In this document: in pieces, positions 21,995-33,540 of the stretch
Layout: every line of letters starts with the position of its first letter
Numbering within the stretch: position 1 is the first letter of the stretch
NCBI GenBank assembly: GCA_013339895.1
Contig: JABACO010000019.1
Location: 650,688 to 714,687 of the forward strand
DNA: 64,000 nt
Direction: 5' to 3'
DNA from: Ephydatia muelleri
Lineage: Eukaryota > Porifera > Demospongiae > Spongillida > Spongillidae
Made by a program: the position numbers and the translations under genes
Notes under the pieces: model-generated
Seen by the model: the letters and a program-made list of their open reading frames with translations, nothing else
The model's database searches: none
What the model was told of the DNA's origin: nothing

Positions 21995-22679
21995 GTGGCA
22001 CCTCAGCATCAATAACCCAGGATGCCTTTATGCCTGGGTACGGAGCCGCAATCAACTGCTGAATTTCTGGAACAACAGAAACAGTGAGATTGCCTTGAGC
22101 TACATAGACATTAATAAGACGACGCGAACGCGCGAAACAGATACAATTAGGTTACATAATTGCGCTTGCCGTTTGCGTTTGCCGACCCAGAACTGTTCTG
22201 TGATGAGAAATATCAATAAAATACGATCTTCTAGTACAACAGACTGTTTCTGTTGTAGCTCGTCCCTTAAAAGTGTCATAGGTTCTTTCTTGGCAGCACA
22301 ACTGTCCCACAATTAAGGGGTATTCGTATTAATGCCACATCGTATTAACATCCAAGAGTTACAGTCCTTAAAACGGTTACTGTCGATGAGTACACGTCAT
22401 TTGTAGTAAATACACGTTATAAGCAACCTAAAAACGCGTACCGTGTAGGAGAAACTGTCCCACACGGGAATCAGCCGCGACTAGCCCTTTTTCGCAGGAA
22501 TGACTGCGAACGTTTAAGCGATCAAAAGGTAGATCGTGATACTATGTATTCATAATTCAGCAAGAGCTCACCAAGAAACGATCCCAGCGCTAGCTAGTAT
22601 CGTTTAAATTAAGCCTCCCCTCACACCTTTTACGAGGCGTGTCTCACATTACGGACTGTCCGCGTGCAATGCATAGACT

Positions 22680-23498
22680 CAGGGTTGCCGTAGGCCAGCC
22701 AGGGGTCTGGCCTGAGGCCGGCCGGCCTGACTGCCTGGCCTGATAGGCCGACCTGTCAGGCCAATCAATTATAAATTATTCGGTGTTTAATAAATTGATA
22801 CGCATGCAAAGTGATTTTGCCTCCGCTATGTCGATCGACAATTCTCCTGGTCCATCATCTTTAAGCACTCCTCTGCCTTCCACTCATCACCTCAAACCTT
22901 GTCCTAACCCCGATCTGTGGGAATTAAACTCCGAGGAGCTTGTTAGATTTGTACCGATGCGAAAGCTTTGCGGCCGGTAGCACTAACACATCGCTGTCTG
23001 GTCCCATTTCAAGGTCCATACATCGAAGGAGAAAAGTTACGCGGGTAAAGCTTGGTGTGTCTATTGCCACAAGCCGTTCGCCAGGGAACACTCTACATAT
23101 TTACATACATGCAATTCAGTGACATGCATGTAAACCAGCCATGTAGATGCTGAAGTCAAACCCAGGAGGGGCACTGGGGTGCACGCACATCTTGTGTGTC
23201 CATCTTTACCTTGCATGTACGGTTGTAACAAACCATACTTATTATGAACTGGAAAAAAGCAGATGGAGATGGAGTGAACTGGCATTTTAAACATGATGTT
23301 CTACACTAATGTGGGATAGTAAATAGCATTAGTGAAGTCATCTGAACAAAGTGCTCTTCAGAAGAAACATAAGCACTACAGTTGTAAAGTAACCAAACAT
23401 GTCATGTACTTATAAGGTCATAAGTGCAGCAAGTATTTGCACATGGTTGCGATCTACACATTTCTTACTTACACTGCAAGGGCGTAGACAGGGGGGGT

Positions 23499-23534
<36 letters not shown>

Positions 23535-24034
23535 CGATAGCCCCCCCAGTTTTATCCTATTGGTATGAGGAGCGTCAACGATGGAATCTACTTCCCCAAC
23601 GGCTGGAAGCATCAATATGCTAAAGCTTAATGCATGGCTGCTTCAAATGCATTAAGCCAATATTATGTACACTCTTGCTCAGTCGCTACACATGAATACA
23701 ATGTATGTGAATTCTGCTGCTTTTTGTCAGTTATTAATTATGACAATCGTGCATTTGGTGAAGGTGTAAAGTCATTTCAGTACTTCGAATTCGTATTTAT
23801 TGGTTGCACCAAATCCTCCGCAATAAGATATTATAATATTTGTGTATACTGTGAATATAAAAATGTAATTAGGATGAAGGATTTGTATACACCAATGAAA
23901 AGTAATAATAGTTGATGATTGAGTTTTCAATCAGAAGCCCGCCTAACATATTGCATGATGCTTAGGGTGGGCGTGGTCCGGCCTGATAGGCTCGACCCCT
24001 GGCCTGACAGGCCGGCTGGCCTTCGGCGACCCTG
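22680..24034. mobile_element. Non-autonomous hAT-type element, second family member
   Basis: Starts CAGGGTTGCCGTAGGCC and ends with the inverse (GGCCTTCGGCGACCCTG), between 8-bp direct repeats CATAGACT (22672-22679 and 24035-24042). It shares its ends and its 'ggcctg' subterminal motifs with 21181-21994. Inside, near 23481-23550, sits a G homopolymer (>40 G, interrupted once) bounded by 'gggcgtagacagg' and 'gcgatagcccccc', probably the remnant of yet another insertion. No transposase frame. Confidence 0.8.
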
Positions 24035-24042
24035 CATAGACT

Positions 24043-25244
24043 CACGTGATTTGTTTCCAATCCTAGGTCGGGCCACGTCCAACTAGTACATGCATGCATG
24101 ACCACAGGTACGAGCATTATGCGCATCAAGTTCACATGTTATCGGTTTCCGTCGTGGGATAGTAGCTACATTAATGTTTTGGATTTTTGGATGATCTCAG
24201 CAGAGACTTTATTTATTTTATGTCATTTGCATCTACATTGCGACACAATCTTAGGCGTCAGTGGTTCAGTGCCGTCTAATCTCGTACCCAGTGTTGATTG
24301 ACGCAAGCATTATCGATAGTTTGGAGCCGGAGACGCGGAATGCATGCGTGGTGTAAACCAATGAATCGATGTTGGGAACGAGACCAGCAATATGGCCTTG
24401 CCACTCTTTAAAGATGAGAATGTATTCAGATAACAAGAGCGCACGTGATTTCAACGGTCTATCCCACCTTCACAGGAAAAAAATGGGACGAATCAAGTTT
24501 TGATTTTATAAAGGATTTTAAAATCCTCTGTAAAATCATTGTATGATTGAATATTAAAATCAGATTTTTACTGTTCAATCTATGCATTTACTGTTCAATC
24601 TACGCATTTTTTTCCTGTGCTTGTTCAGGCAGGCACGTATACATTCTCTGCATGTGTAGTACTTTGAGCATTGCGCCAAACGAGGCGTAGATGAATACAG
24701 TAAACTTGCCACATTTCGAATGCTCACAAGGTTTTGCTCACGCAGAATGTGAGTAATACTAACAACTATACATGTATGGTGTCCTAACCCCGCCCACTCA
24801 GACTGACAGTGTGGTAAATTATGAAAGGGGGGAGGTTTAGAAATTAATATGCATATGCTTTGAATGTTGGAGTCCTTATAAATATTATTTAACCGAGATC
24901 TCAATAAAAAATGAAGCTGAGCTAAGAGGTATGTTTAATTTACTATTAAGTGATCATGATTCTAGCTACATTGGGCATGCATGATTTGTCTCGATTGCGG
25001 CACTGCTGCCGGAATCCAAACCTGATAATAAAGGAATTAGTCTCAATTGAAGACTTCCATCATCGCGGCCTTATTCATTGCTCCATGCAGTCACATGCAG
25101 GGCGGCTGCAAACTTAGTTATTGAATGTAAATAATTAATTTCATTGTTTGCCTCCGTAAAAATTTATTAACTGCTTGAAATAATTATGCTCTAGCCGCAG
25201 GAATTACTTTTCCAACAAGGGAAACAAGTCCAACAACTGTGTCC
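24043..25244. other. No gene seen
   Basis: A/T-rich. 'ctcgtacccag' (24286) and 'gggaacgaga' (24375) resemble the MITE termini elsewhere in the window, but there is no target duplication and the arms do not pair fully, so no element is called. Confidence 0.4.
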
Positions 25245-25717
25245 ATGGACGGCATCCGACCTCGTGATATTCCTCTTTTTGCTATTGGTCCTCTTGTGGT
25301 GTTGATGCTAATTATCGCAGTTATAATTATAGCATATGCCATGTTCCGCTTATTGAGGAAGTTTGGCTTTCCATATACTGCTCCGGAAGTTCCGAGTTAT
25401 GCTGCATTTGCTCCCCGTACTGCTACTGCGCAGGAGTTCATCTTCGAAAAGACCACACCGGTACCGCTAAGGTCATACCGTGCTCGGAATGCTGTTATGG
25501 TGCTGTGTGCGGCTGCGAACGCCCGCCGCCTGAGTTAATGACCCCTGTAGATTTTCTATGGACCGGACCTATTGTATATAACCCCGTGGGAAGAATGGCA
25601 AATCGCCTTGGCTTTTATAGCCACGAGGATGTCGTACGCATTATGCAGCAGCCACTCATACTAGTGATAACACAGCCAACTGGGGGACAAGAACAAGAAG
25701 AGCCTCTTCATCTCTGA
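25245..25717 (+). CDS. Small single-pass membrane protein, unknown function (frame-broken)
   Basis: Starts at ATG 25245 (MDGIRPRDIPLFAIG), followed by a strong transmembrane segment (VVLMLIIAVIIIAYAMF) and a basic juxtamembrane RLLRKFG, which suggests an N-out/C-in orientation. The cytosolic part has PRTATAQEF and CGCERPPPELMTP. The reading frame slips near 25470-25485, between PVPLR and the Cys/Pro motif; the paralogue at 16951-17326 reads through this position in one frame. With the slip removed the protein would be about 155 residues. I do not recognise the family. The two copies show that it is, or was, a real gene and not chance coding. Confidence 0.55.
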
Positions 25718-25916
25718 AATGACTATAGACTACGTCAAACACATTTTGGAACATACACGCTTTGTAGTGTGGCAAGTGCCACAATACAATCGAATATTTT
25801 GAGGAGCAAGTCTTTGCATACATGTAGGTGCATTATGTGTATGGTTTGTTTTTTTAAAAAATGGAACTTTTCTTTAGAGCAATGAAGATATCCTACTGTC
25901 CTGTATGAGGAGCAGC

Positions 25917-26160
25917 GAGAGAGAGAGAGAGAGAGAGGATAGAGAGAGAGAGAGCATAGCGCGTATAGTGCGATGAGAGCATGAGAGAGAGATAGAGCAC
26001 AGCGAGCGAGAGAGAGAGAGAGCTATACATAGCGAGCTCTTCTATCGTGCGAGCTGCGCATCTGTCTCTCTCTACGCTCCTATCTATCTAGCTCTTCTCT
26101 CTCTCTCTCACTCTCTCATATCTCTCTCGCATCTACTACATCCTCTCTCTCTCCATCTTA
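25917..26160. repeat. (GA)n followed by (TC)n, imperfect inverted arrangement
   Basis: GA-rich simple repeat (25917-26025) turning into CT-rich repeat (26040-26155), so a large imperfect hairpin is possible. It separates the small membrane gene from the decayed endoglycoceramidase copy. A comparable GA repeat lies at 32481-32756 on the other side of that copy. Confidence 0.85.
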
Positions 26161-26270
26161 TTCTCATGAACCTTCCCTACTAGCTACCTCCTTTCTCTGG
26201 ATGTTGAATTTCTGTTTCCATTAGTCCGTTTTGGCAGGCAGGCTGGGGTTGTGGGTGACTTCAACGAGGT

Positions 26271-26392
26271 TGTGATGTATTGGCATACGTATATTTAGAG
26301 TGCAGTTGTGCGCATGCTCATTGATTGACTCATCCTTTTTGTTAATGAGTGATCGTGACTGAGAGCCAAGTCTGGGGGTCCAAGACACTACA
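26271..26392 (+). repeat. 5' LTR
   Basis: 122 bp, TGTGATGTATTGG...CACTACA. Unusually short for a Gypsy element. No obvious TATA box apart from 'tatattta' near 26290. Confidence 0.93.
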
Positions 26393-26434
26393 AATTGGCG
26401 ACGAGGGTAAACGTAAGCTGCACGTCGGCGCGAA

Positions 26435-29400
26435 ATGACGTATCACGGCAAGTTGAGCGAGTTTGATTCAACTTCCGAGGACTGGCCTTCGTACGTGGAG
26501 CGTATGGAGCAGTACTTCGCGGCGAACGACGTCGGTGACGAAACGAAGAAGCGTGCGATTCTACTTAGTGTCTGTGGGTCCTCAACTTACCGCCTCATTC
26601 GAAGTTTGCTTGCCCCTGTGAAGCCAGGTGAGAAATCATACTCTGACATAGTTGCGCTAGTCACTACTCACCTTAACCCGAAACCATCTGTTATTGTTCA
26701 GAGGTTTAAGTTTAATTGTCGAGTAAGGGGGGGAAGTCGAGCCTATTGCTGATTTTGTAGCGGCATTGCGAGCATTGTCGGAACATTGCGAGTTTGGCAT
26801 GTCGTTGGAGGATGTTTTAAGGGACCGCTTGGTGTGCGGGATTAACAAACCTTCAATACAGCGAAGGTTATTGGGTGAAGGGGGTCTGACGTTCAAGAAA
26901 GCATTAGAGTTGTCTTTATCAATGGAGTTGGCTAACAAAGGTTCAAGTGAATTGCAGGCTGTTACGAAGTCAGATGAACAGGTGCAGACTGTACAAAAGT
27001 CTAGGGGCCTACAATGTTATAGGTGTGGTGGGAACCATTTGGCTCATGTGTGTAGGTTAAAAAACTTGATCTGTAGTCAATGTGGCAAGAGGGGGCATGT
27101 TGCCAGGGTGTGTCGGAGCAAAGCTACACTGAATGCACCACAGAGGGGTAGGCATGATGTGGCAGCACTTGACGAGGACATTCCCTTAGAAGAGCCATCT
27201 GTGCGTACTTTGTATACCCTTGCCACAAAGGAGGCCCCATTTCATGTGACCTTGAAATTACATGGGGTGCCTGTTTCAATGGAAATAGATACGGGGGCAG
27301 CCAGAACTGTTATGAGTCAACAAGCATTCAAGTCAACTTGGGGCAAATCCGTAGCCCCTGTGTTGCATGATACACATATCAAATTGTGTACATATACAGG
27401 AGAATCACTTAAAGTCTTAGGGGTGGCAGATGTTACTGTAATGTACAAAGGACAAGAGACAAAGCTGCCCTTGGTAGTTGTTGGGCAAGGAGGGCCCAAT
27501 CTTTCAGGACGTGACTGGTTGCGTGCTTTGAAGTTAGACTGGGGAGCCATTCGTTTAATTTCTGCAAATGCAAAACATTCCAGTTGGGAGCAAATTCTTA
27601 AAAATCATGCAGCTCTTTTCAAAGAAGAGCTGGGCACAGTGAAAGGAGTAGTGGCAAAAGTCCATGTGGAAGCAACAGCAGCTCCATCTTTCTACAAATA
27701 TCGTTCAGCCCCATTTATAATGAAGGAAAAGATAGAGAAAGAGCTAGAGCGCTTGGAGCTAGCAGGAATTATCACACCTGTACAATTTTCAGAGTGGGCC
27801 GCCCCAATAGTACCGGTGGTGAAAGCTGATGGTTCGATAAGAATTTGTGGGGATTATAAATTAACACTGAATCGTGTAGCCAGGATAGAAACATACCCTA
27901 TTCCACGTGTTGAAGAGTTGTTTGCCGTTTTACGAGGAGGTGAAAAGTTCTCCAAAATAGATTTGTCAAGTGCATATCAGCAGATTGTTCTAGATGAGCA
28001 GTCTAGGCCTTATACCACCATTAACACTCACAAAGGGCTTTTTATGTATAACAGATTGACATTTGGTATAGCATCGGCTCCAGCAATTTTCCAACGTACG
28101 ATGGAAACCATCCTACAGGGGTGTCAGCGTACATGTGTGTACTTTGATGACATATTGGTTACAGGGTCTTCAAACGACGAACATTTGGCTAATCTGGATA
28201 GTGTGCTTTGTAAACTCGAGGGAGCGGGCTTACGACTCAACCGCGCTAAGTGTGCATTTATGCTACCTAGTGTTGAGTATTTAGGGCATAGAATCGACAG
28301 GGAGGGATTGCACCCTACTGAAGAGAAGGTCATAGCAATCCACAATGCACCTGTACCTACAAGCGTAACAGTGCTGAAATCATTTCTGGGACTCCTTAAT
28401 TACTATTCTAAGTTCTCACCCAACGTATCATCCACGTTGGCACCACTGTATCTACTGTTACGAAAGAAGCAGAAGTGGGTATGGGGTAAAGAGCAAGAGG
28501 AAGCTTTCCTCAGAGCTAAAAGAATGCTTCAGTCATCGGCTCTATTGGTTCATTATGGTGGGAACAAGCCGTTGCTGTTAGCATGTGACGCATCCTCATA
28601 CGGAGTGGGTGCTGTGTTATCACATGTGATGTCTGATGGGTCAGAAAAACCCATTGCGTTCGCATCACGATCAATGACAGCTGCTGAAAAAGGGTACTCG
28701 CAGCTCGACAAAGAAGCCTTGGCCATCATATTTGGAGTTACTAAATTCCATCAATATGTGTATGGAAGAATCTTCACTATTGTGTCAGACCATAAGCCAT
28801 TAATATACATTCTTGGTGAGAAAAATGCTATTCCACCAATGGCTTCAGCTAGGGTACAACGGTGGGCTTTGACGCTTTCTGGCTATCAATACACCATTAA
28901 GTACAAGGAAGGCATAACACATGGTAACGCTGATGCACTCAGTAGGTTGCCGTGTCCCTGTACCAGTGATGCAAAAGCTCAACAGACCCCAGGTGAATTG
29001 GTGGGGTTGATCGATCTGCTAAACTCCTCAGCCACAACAGCCAATCAAATACGGAAGTGGACGGATAAGGATCCTACACTGTCCCGGGTGAGACAATTTC
29101 TTTTGACAGGATGGCCCAGTAGCAACTTAGCAGAGGAGTTCAAACCGTATGTGACTAGAAAGTTAGAACTTAGTGTTTTGGATGGGTGCGTGTTGTGGGG
29201 AGCAAGAGTTGTGATACCACCTCAAGGGAGAGCAAATATCCTGCAGGAGTTACACGAGGTCCATTTGGGTATGAACAAAATGAAGGGTTTAGCTCGTGGG
29301 TATGTTTGGTGGCCTAAATTAGACAGTGACATAGAAGACCTGGTGCGGAAGTGTGATGTGTGTCAATCGTCAAGGTCTTTACCGGCAGTAGCTCCACTGC

Positions 29401-30413
29401 ACCCTTGGGAGTGGCCACAGCAACCCTGGTCTCGTTTGCACCTAGATTTTGCGGGACCTTTCTTGGGTCACATGTACTTAGTGCTTGTGGATGCTTATTC
29501 TAAATGGATGGAAGTCCAAGTGATGAAAACAATTACATCCTCAGCAACAATCGAAAAACTCAGGGCTATATTTGCTACTCACGGACTTCCTTGTAAAATT
29601 GTGACTGACAATGGACCCTCCTTTGTTAGTCAAGAGTTTAGAGAATTTATGGAACAGAATGGGATTGTGCATATTAAGTCTGCACCATATCACCCAGCAA
29701 CTAATGGTTTAGCGGAACGTGCTGTGCAAACTTTCAAGCAAGGTTTAAGGCTTAACAGCATTGGCACAATAGAAACCAGGCTGTCAAGGTTCTTGTTTCA
29801 TTATAGAATCACTCCACATAGTACAACCGGTTTGTCACCAGCGGAGTTGCTGTTCGGAAGGAGACCTTGATCTCGGTTGGACCTAGTACATCCCGACTTG
29901 TCAAATAAAGTAGAGTTGAGTCAAGCAAGACAGAAACAAGGTCATGACACACCAAATATGGTATCCCGTACTTTCAGCTTGGGGGACAGAGTTTATGTAT
30001 ATGATTTTCACAACCCACACAAATGGATTCCTGGTATTGTAGTGGAACTGACAGGAAGTCTTTCTTACAAGGTGAGATTGCAGGATGGTGTGGTAGTTCG
30101 TCGTCACGTGAATCATATTAGAAGTCGTGCTGCAGTTGCAGGTGGTGAGCTTAACGCTGATCCTGTTGCACCAACGGCCACCTACCTTCAGCCAGACATC
30201 ATGGATGATGGTCCAACTTCAGATTTGTCCTATGACCCAGCACCACTAGCAGATAGCACAGCCACTGAAGAAGATAGAGATGCAGTTATCATCCCAGAGG
30301 ACTCTGACGCCGGTCCACAGGAGGCAGTAAACCTTCCTCAGGAGGTAGCACCAGTTCCACCGATGACCTTGCGGAGATCAACCCGAGTTAGACAAGCACC
30401 TGACCGCTACTAG
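26435..30413 (+). pseudogene. gag-pol of the LTR element, two breaks
   Basis: A single Gag-Pol frame, as in K02A2.6/Mag-like Ty3/Gypsy elements. Gag begins at 26435 (MTYHGKLSEFD). Two CCHC zinc knuckles lie near 27014-27120 (CYRCGGNHLAHVC, CSQCGKRGHVARVC). The protease active site is EIDTGA (~27287). The reverse transcriptase has YFDDILV (~28140), RNase H starts at LACDASS (~28580), and the integrase has an HHCC finger (~29260-29360) plus HLDFAG, VTDNGPSF and GLAERA. Breaks: one base out of frame in a seven-G run near 26727-26733, and an in-frame TGA at 29868-29870, where a CGA-to-TGA CpG change is plausible. Downstream reading continues in the same frame to 30413 with an integrase C-terminal part. 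As it stands the element cannot make full Gag-Pol. Confidence 0.9.
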
Positions 30414-30482
30414 ACAGAGAACAAACATATAGACTATTATTGAAGTGCATAAATGTATAGTTGTGTGTTAAGGGGGGAGGAA

Positions 30483-30605
30483 TGTGATGTATTGGCATAC
30501 GTATATTTAGAGTGCAGTTGTGCGCATGCTCATTGATTGACTCATCCTTTTTGTTAATGAGTGAATCGTGACTGAGAGCCAAGTCTGGGGGTCCAAGACA
30601 CTACA
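30483..30605 (+). repeat. 3' LTR
   Basis: 123 bp, identical to the 5' LTR except for one extra A ('gtgaatcg' versus 'gtgatcg'). Confidence 0.93.
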
Positions 30606-31102
30606 GAGGTTCTTGCTTGGAGGCCACCAAGTGAGGCTGTCCATGGGTGTGGCTATGATGTCATAACCTCATTAAAGTACACCTATAAAAGAAGGAGGTG
30701 GGAGGGATGGAGGGGATGGGAATAGAAAGGATCGGTTGTGGTAACAAAAATTGCCAGGTACTCAGATGTGTGTGACAGCACAAGTGCACAGGGATGAGGT
30801 TCTGTAGATGAGATCAAAGTTCTTCGAACATGCACAGTAGTTCATCAAAGTAGTCACTCTGGCCAAGGAAGTAGGTCCTGATCAGGATCTGGAGTGCAAA
30901 GGGTTAACATGACATCTCCAGCTTGCAGGTTGGGAGCACCTTACATCAATGGCGCTCACATCTAGGGTCCCATTGGAGTACCATATACTGCTGTCTGCAC
31001 CCTGTGTGTGGAAGGGGAGGTGATGTGGAAGGGCATAGATGGCAACTTCTCAACAGAATCCTACCTAAAGACACATACAGTTATTGAATCAAATGGTTTG
31101 TA

Positions 31103-31280
31103 TAGTCTCGCAAGCCAGACGTACTTTGACGTACCGTACTATGACGTGGACTGGGGACTAGCACCAGTAGTACTACTCGTGCTAGTTCCCAGTCCACGTC
31201 ATAGTACGTACATAGCACATAGTACGTCCCAGTCCACATCATAGTACGGTACGTCGAAGTATGTCTGGCTTGCGAGACTA
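31103..31280. mobile_element. Hairpin MITE with TAGTCTCG ends, second copy type
   Basis: 178 bp. The arms starting TAGTCTCGCAAGCCAG are inverted repeats, with an inner block 'ctatgacgtggactggg' repeated in both orientations. The 9-bp direct repeat TGGTTTGTA flanks it (31094-31102 and 31281-31289). It interrupts the exon 12 relic of the decayed endoglycoceramidase copy. Terminus and duplication size match the element at 18109-18195, but the inner sequence differs. Confidence 0.85.
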
Positions 31281-31472
31281 TGGTTTGTACACCTAACCAA
31301 GACAGGACTGTAAAGGAAAGTGGAAGACATGCGAGTGAGGGGTGGGTTGGTGGGTGTGGTCATGGGATAAAGGAAGGGAGGGGTGAATTACTTCACACAT
31401 GGGGATGGAGATGAGTGAATGACCTGGTCTGGAGATTGGTTGGCTACATCCATGGTCTCAATGATTGGATCC

Positions 31473-32472
31473 NNNNNNNNNNNNNNNNNNNNNNNNNNNN
31501 NNNNNNNNNNNNNNNNNNNNNNNNNNNNNNNNNNNNNNNNNNNNNNNNNNNNNNNNNNNNNNNNNNNNNNNNNNNNNNNNNNNNNNNNNNNNNNNNNNNN
31601 NNNNNNNNNNNNNNNNNNNNNNNNNNNNNNNNNNNNNNNNNNNNNNNNNNNNNNNNNNNNNNNNNNNNNNNNNNNNNNNNNNNNNNNNNNNNNNNNNNNN
31701 NNNNNNNNNNNNNNNNNNNNNNNNNNNNNNNNNNNNNNNNNNNNNNNNNNNNNNNNNNNNNNNNNNNNNNNNNNNNNNNNNNNNNNNNNNNNNNNNNNNN
31801 NNNNNNNNNNNNNNNNNNNNNNNNNNNNNNNNNNNNNNNNNNNNNNNNNNNNNNNNNNNNNNNNNNNNNNNNNNNNNNNNNNNNNNNNNNNNNNNNNNNN
31901 NNNNNNNNNNNNNNNNNNNNNNNNNNNNNNNNNNNNNNNNNNNNNNNNNNNNNNNNNNNNNNNNNNNNNNNNNNNNNNNNNNNNNNNNNNNNNNNNNNNN
32001 NNNNNNNNNNNNNNNNNNNNNNNNNNNNNNNNNNNNNNNNNNNNNNNNNNNNNNNNNNNNNNNNNNNNNNNNNNNNNNNNNNNNNNNNNNNNNNNNNNNN
32101 NNNNNNNNNNNNNNNNNNNNNNNNNNNNNNNNNNNNNNNNNNNNNNNNNNNNNNNNNNNNNNNNNNNNNNNNNNNNNNNNNNNNNNNNNNNNNNNNNNNN
32201 NNNNNNNNNNNNNNNNNNNNNNNNNNNNNNNNNNNNNNNNNNNNNNNNNNNNNNNNNNNNNNNNNNNNNNNNNNNNNNNNNNNNNNNNNNNNNNNNNNNN
32301 NNNNNNNNNNNNNNNNNNNNNNNNNNNNNNNNNNNNNNNNNNNNNNNNNNNNNNNNNNNNNNNNNNNNNNNNNNNNNNNNNNNNNNNNNNNNNNNNNNNN
32401 NNNNNNNNNNNNNNNNNNNNNNNNNNNNNNNNNNNNNNNNNNNNNNNNNNNNNNNNNNNNNNNNNNNNNNNN
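31473..32472. other. Assembly gap of exactly 1000 N
   Basis: A round-number run of N is a scaffold placeholder, so the true size is unknown. It falls between two pieces of decayed endoglycoceramidase sequence and next to a (GA)n repeat, a plausible cause of assembly failure. Confidence 0.99.
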
Positions 32473-32503
<31 letters not shown>

Positions 32504-32535
32504 GGAGTCGAGGAGAGATAGAGAGAGAGAGAGAC

Positions 32536-32632
<97 letters not shown>

Positions 32633-32756
32633 GGAGAGGAGATGACGGGAGAGAAGGAGAGGAGAGAGAGAGAAGGAGAGAGAGAGATTGAGAGAGAGAG
32701 AGGAGAGAGGAGAGAGCGAGAGAGAGAGCGAGAGAGAGAGAGGAGAGAGAGAGAGA
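32473..32756. repeat. (TG)n/(GA)n simple repeat
   Basis: Short TG stretch directly after the gap, then about 270 bp of GA repeat with occasional C or T. Long Ser/Leu or Arg/Glu frames across it are artefacts. Confidence 0.95.
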
Positions 32757-32960
32757 TTTGGCAAGCTGAGGTTGTGGATGACATGAGGCTGTCCATGGGT
32801 GTAGCTATGGTGTCATAACCATTGCCACAGTGCACATCCTCATTCAAGTACACCTATAACAAGAGGGTGTGTGACTAGAAGGGCTAAAATCGGATCAGTG
32901 GTGGTACACAAGTGGCAGGTATCCAGACCTGTGTGATGGCAGAAGTGCACACGGATGAGG
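32757..32960 (-). pseudogene. Second endoglycoceramidase fragment (exons 14-15)
   Basis: The minus strand matches the end of exon 14, its intron and the first half of exon 15 (VYLNEDVH-like and ATPMDSL-like segments). It is a separate duplicate from 26190-31472, because that copy has the same exons. More degenerate relics of the same intron/exon 15 piece are recognisable near 33340-33540 and 37740-37950, in the same orientation. Confidence 0.7.
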
Positions 32961-33339
32961 TAATAAAAATTGAAACATTTCCGCGAAAAGGGATCTATTA
33001 TAAAATTTCCAGTACACGCAATAGAAATGTAAAGCTTGCTTCGAAATGTATGGCTAATTAAAAATCAGCGCCTTACGACTCCATGACAGATACTCCAATT
33101 CTCAGTGCGTAAGAAGCAATGTGTATAGAACATTTCAGACTTCTAGAATATCAAAAACTTTGAAAAAAAAAACATTTGTTAGGTCCCTTTTCGCAGAAAC
33201 GATCCAATTTGTAATAAATTTTATTACAAAATTACTCTTTAGATTTTTATTATCCCCAAGCACTATTCTGTGGACCATACTGAACCAGGCATTTTTATGT
33301 CGGACTATCCACTCACTTCTTTCAGACACTGTCATATAT

Positions 33340-33540
33340 ACTCCTCACTATTGAAGTACACAAGTAACAAGAGAAACAATAAGTAATACATATCAATTTA
33401 TAGATTGGGAAGAATTTAGATGTAGTTCATCAGAGTTGTGAGATGGGAGGGAGGGGGACAAATGAATCAATGGTGATGTAAAAATAACAGGCACCCAGAC
33501 TTGTGTCTGGTTGGAGTGGACTACGATAACATCCCCATTA
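33340..33540 (-). repeat. Degenerate endoglycoceramidase-derived block, repeated at 37740-37950
   Basis: The two blocks are clearly related to each other ('atatcaattta.agattgggaagaatttt', 'atgggagggagggggacaaa', 'cacccagacttg.gtctgg'). On the minus strand they keep a faint match to the exon 14/exon 15 junction of the endoglycoceramidase. A further shared block (33770-33830 versus 37222-37290) shows that the duplication unit is larger and brackets the adhesion-GPCR-like exons. No frame is open. Confidence 0.5.

Larger units (their letters stand above)
26271..30605 (+). mobile_element. Ty3/Gypsy-type LTR retrotransposon with very short LTRs
   Basis: 4335 bp bounded by LTRs of 122 and 123 bp that differ by a single inserted base, flanked by the 5-bp duplication GAGGT (26266-26270 and 30606-30610). 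LTRs start TG and end CA. A primer-binding region beginning TGGCGACGAGGG follows the 5' LTR within a few bases, and a polypurine tract (aaggggggaggaa) abuts the 3' LTR. Near-identical LTRs mean a recent insertion. The target is exon 15 of the decayed endoglycoceramidase copy. Confidence 0.95.
26190..31472 (-). pseudogene. Inverted, decayed copy of the endoglycoceramidase 3' half, split by a retrotransposon
   Basis: On the minus strand, sequences matching exons 11-15 of the gene at 12809-16638 occur in order: exon 11 (~31425-31472, cut by the assembly gap), exon 12 (split by a hairpin MITE at 31103-31280), exon 13 (~30940-31000), exon 14 (~30770-30895) and exon 15 (~30606-30700 continuing at 26190-26270). 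The LTR element at 26271-30605 sits inside exon 15. Substitutions and indels break the frame even without the insertions, for example at the exon 14 end. The 5' half would lie inside the gap or is absent. Confidence 0.8.

Noticed and set aside
24281..24390. Third TCTCGTACCCAG hairpin MITE
   Set aside because: The arms match only partly (tctcgtaccca versus tgggaacgaga) and no flanking duplication was found.
31388..32853. Open frames of 350-470 residues over 31.4-32.8 kb
   Set aside because: They are mostly the N gap plus GA repeats.
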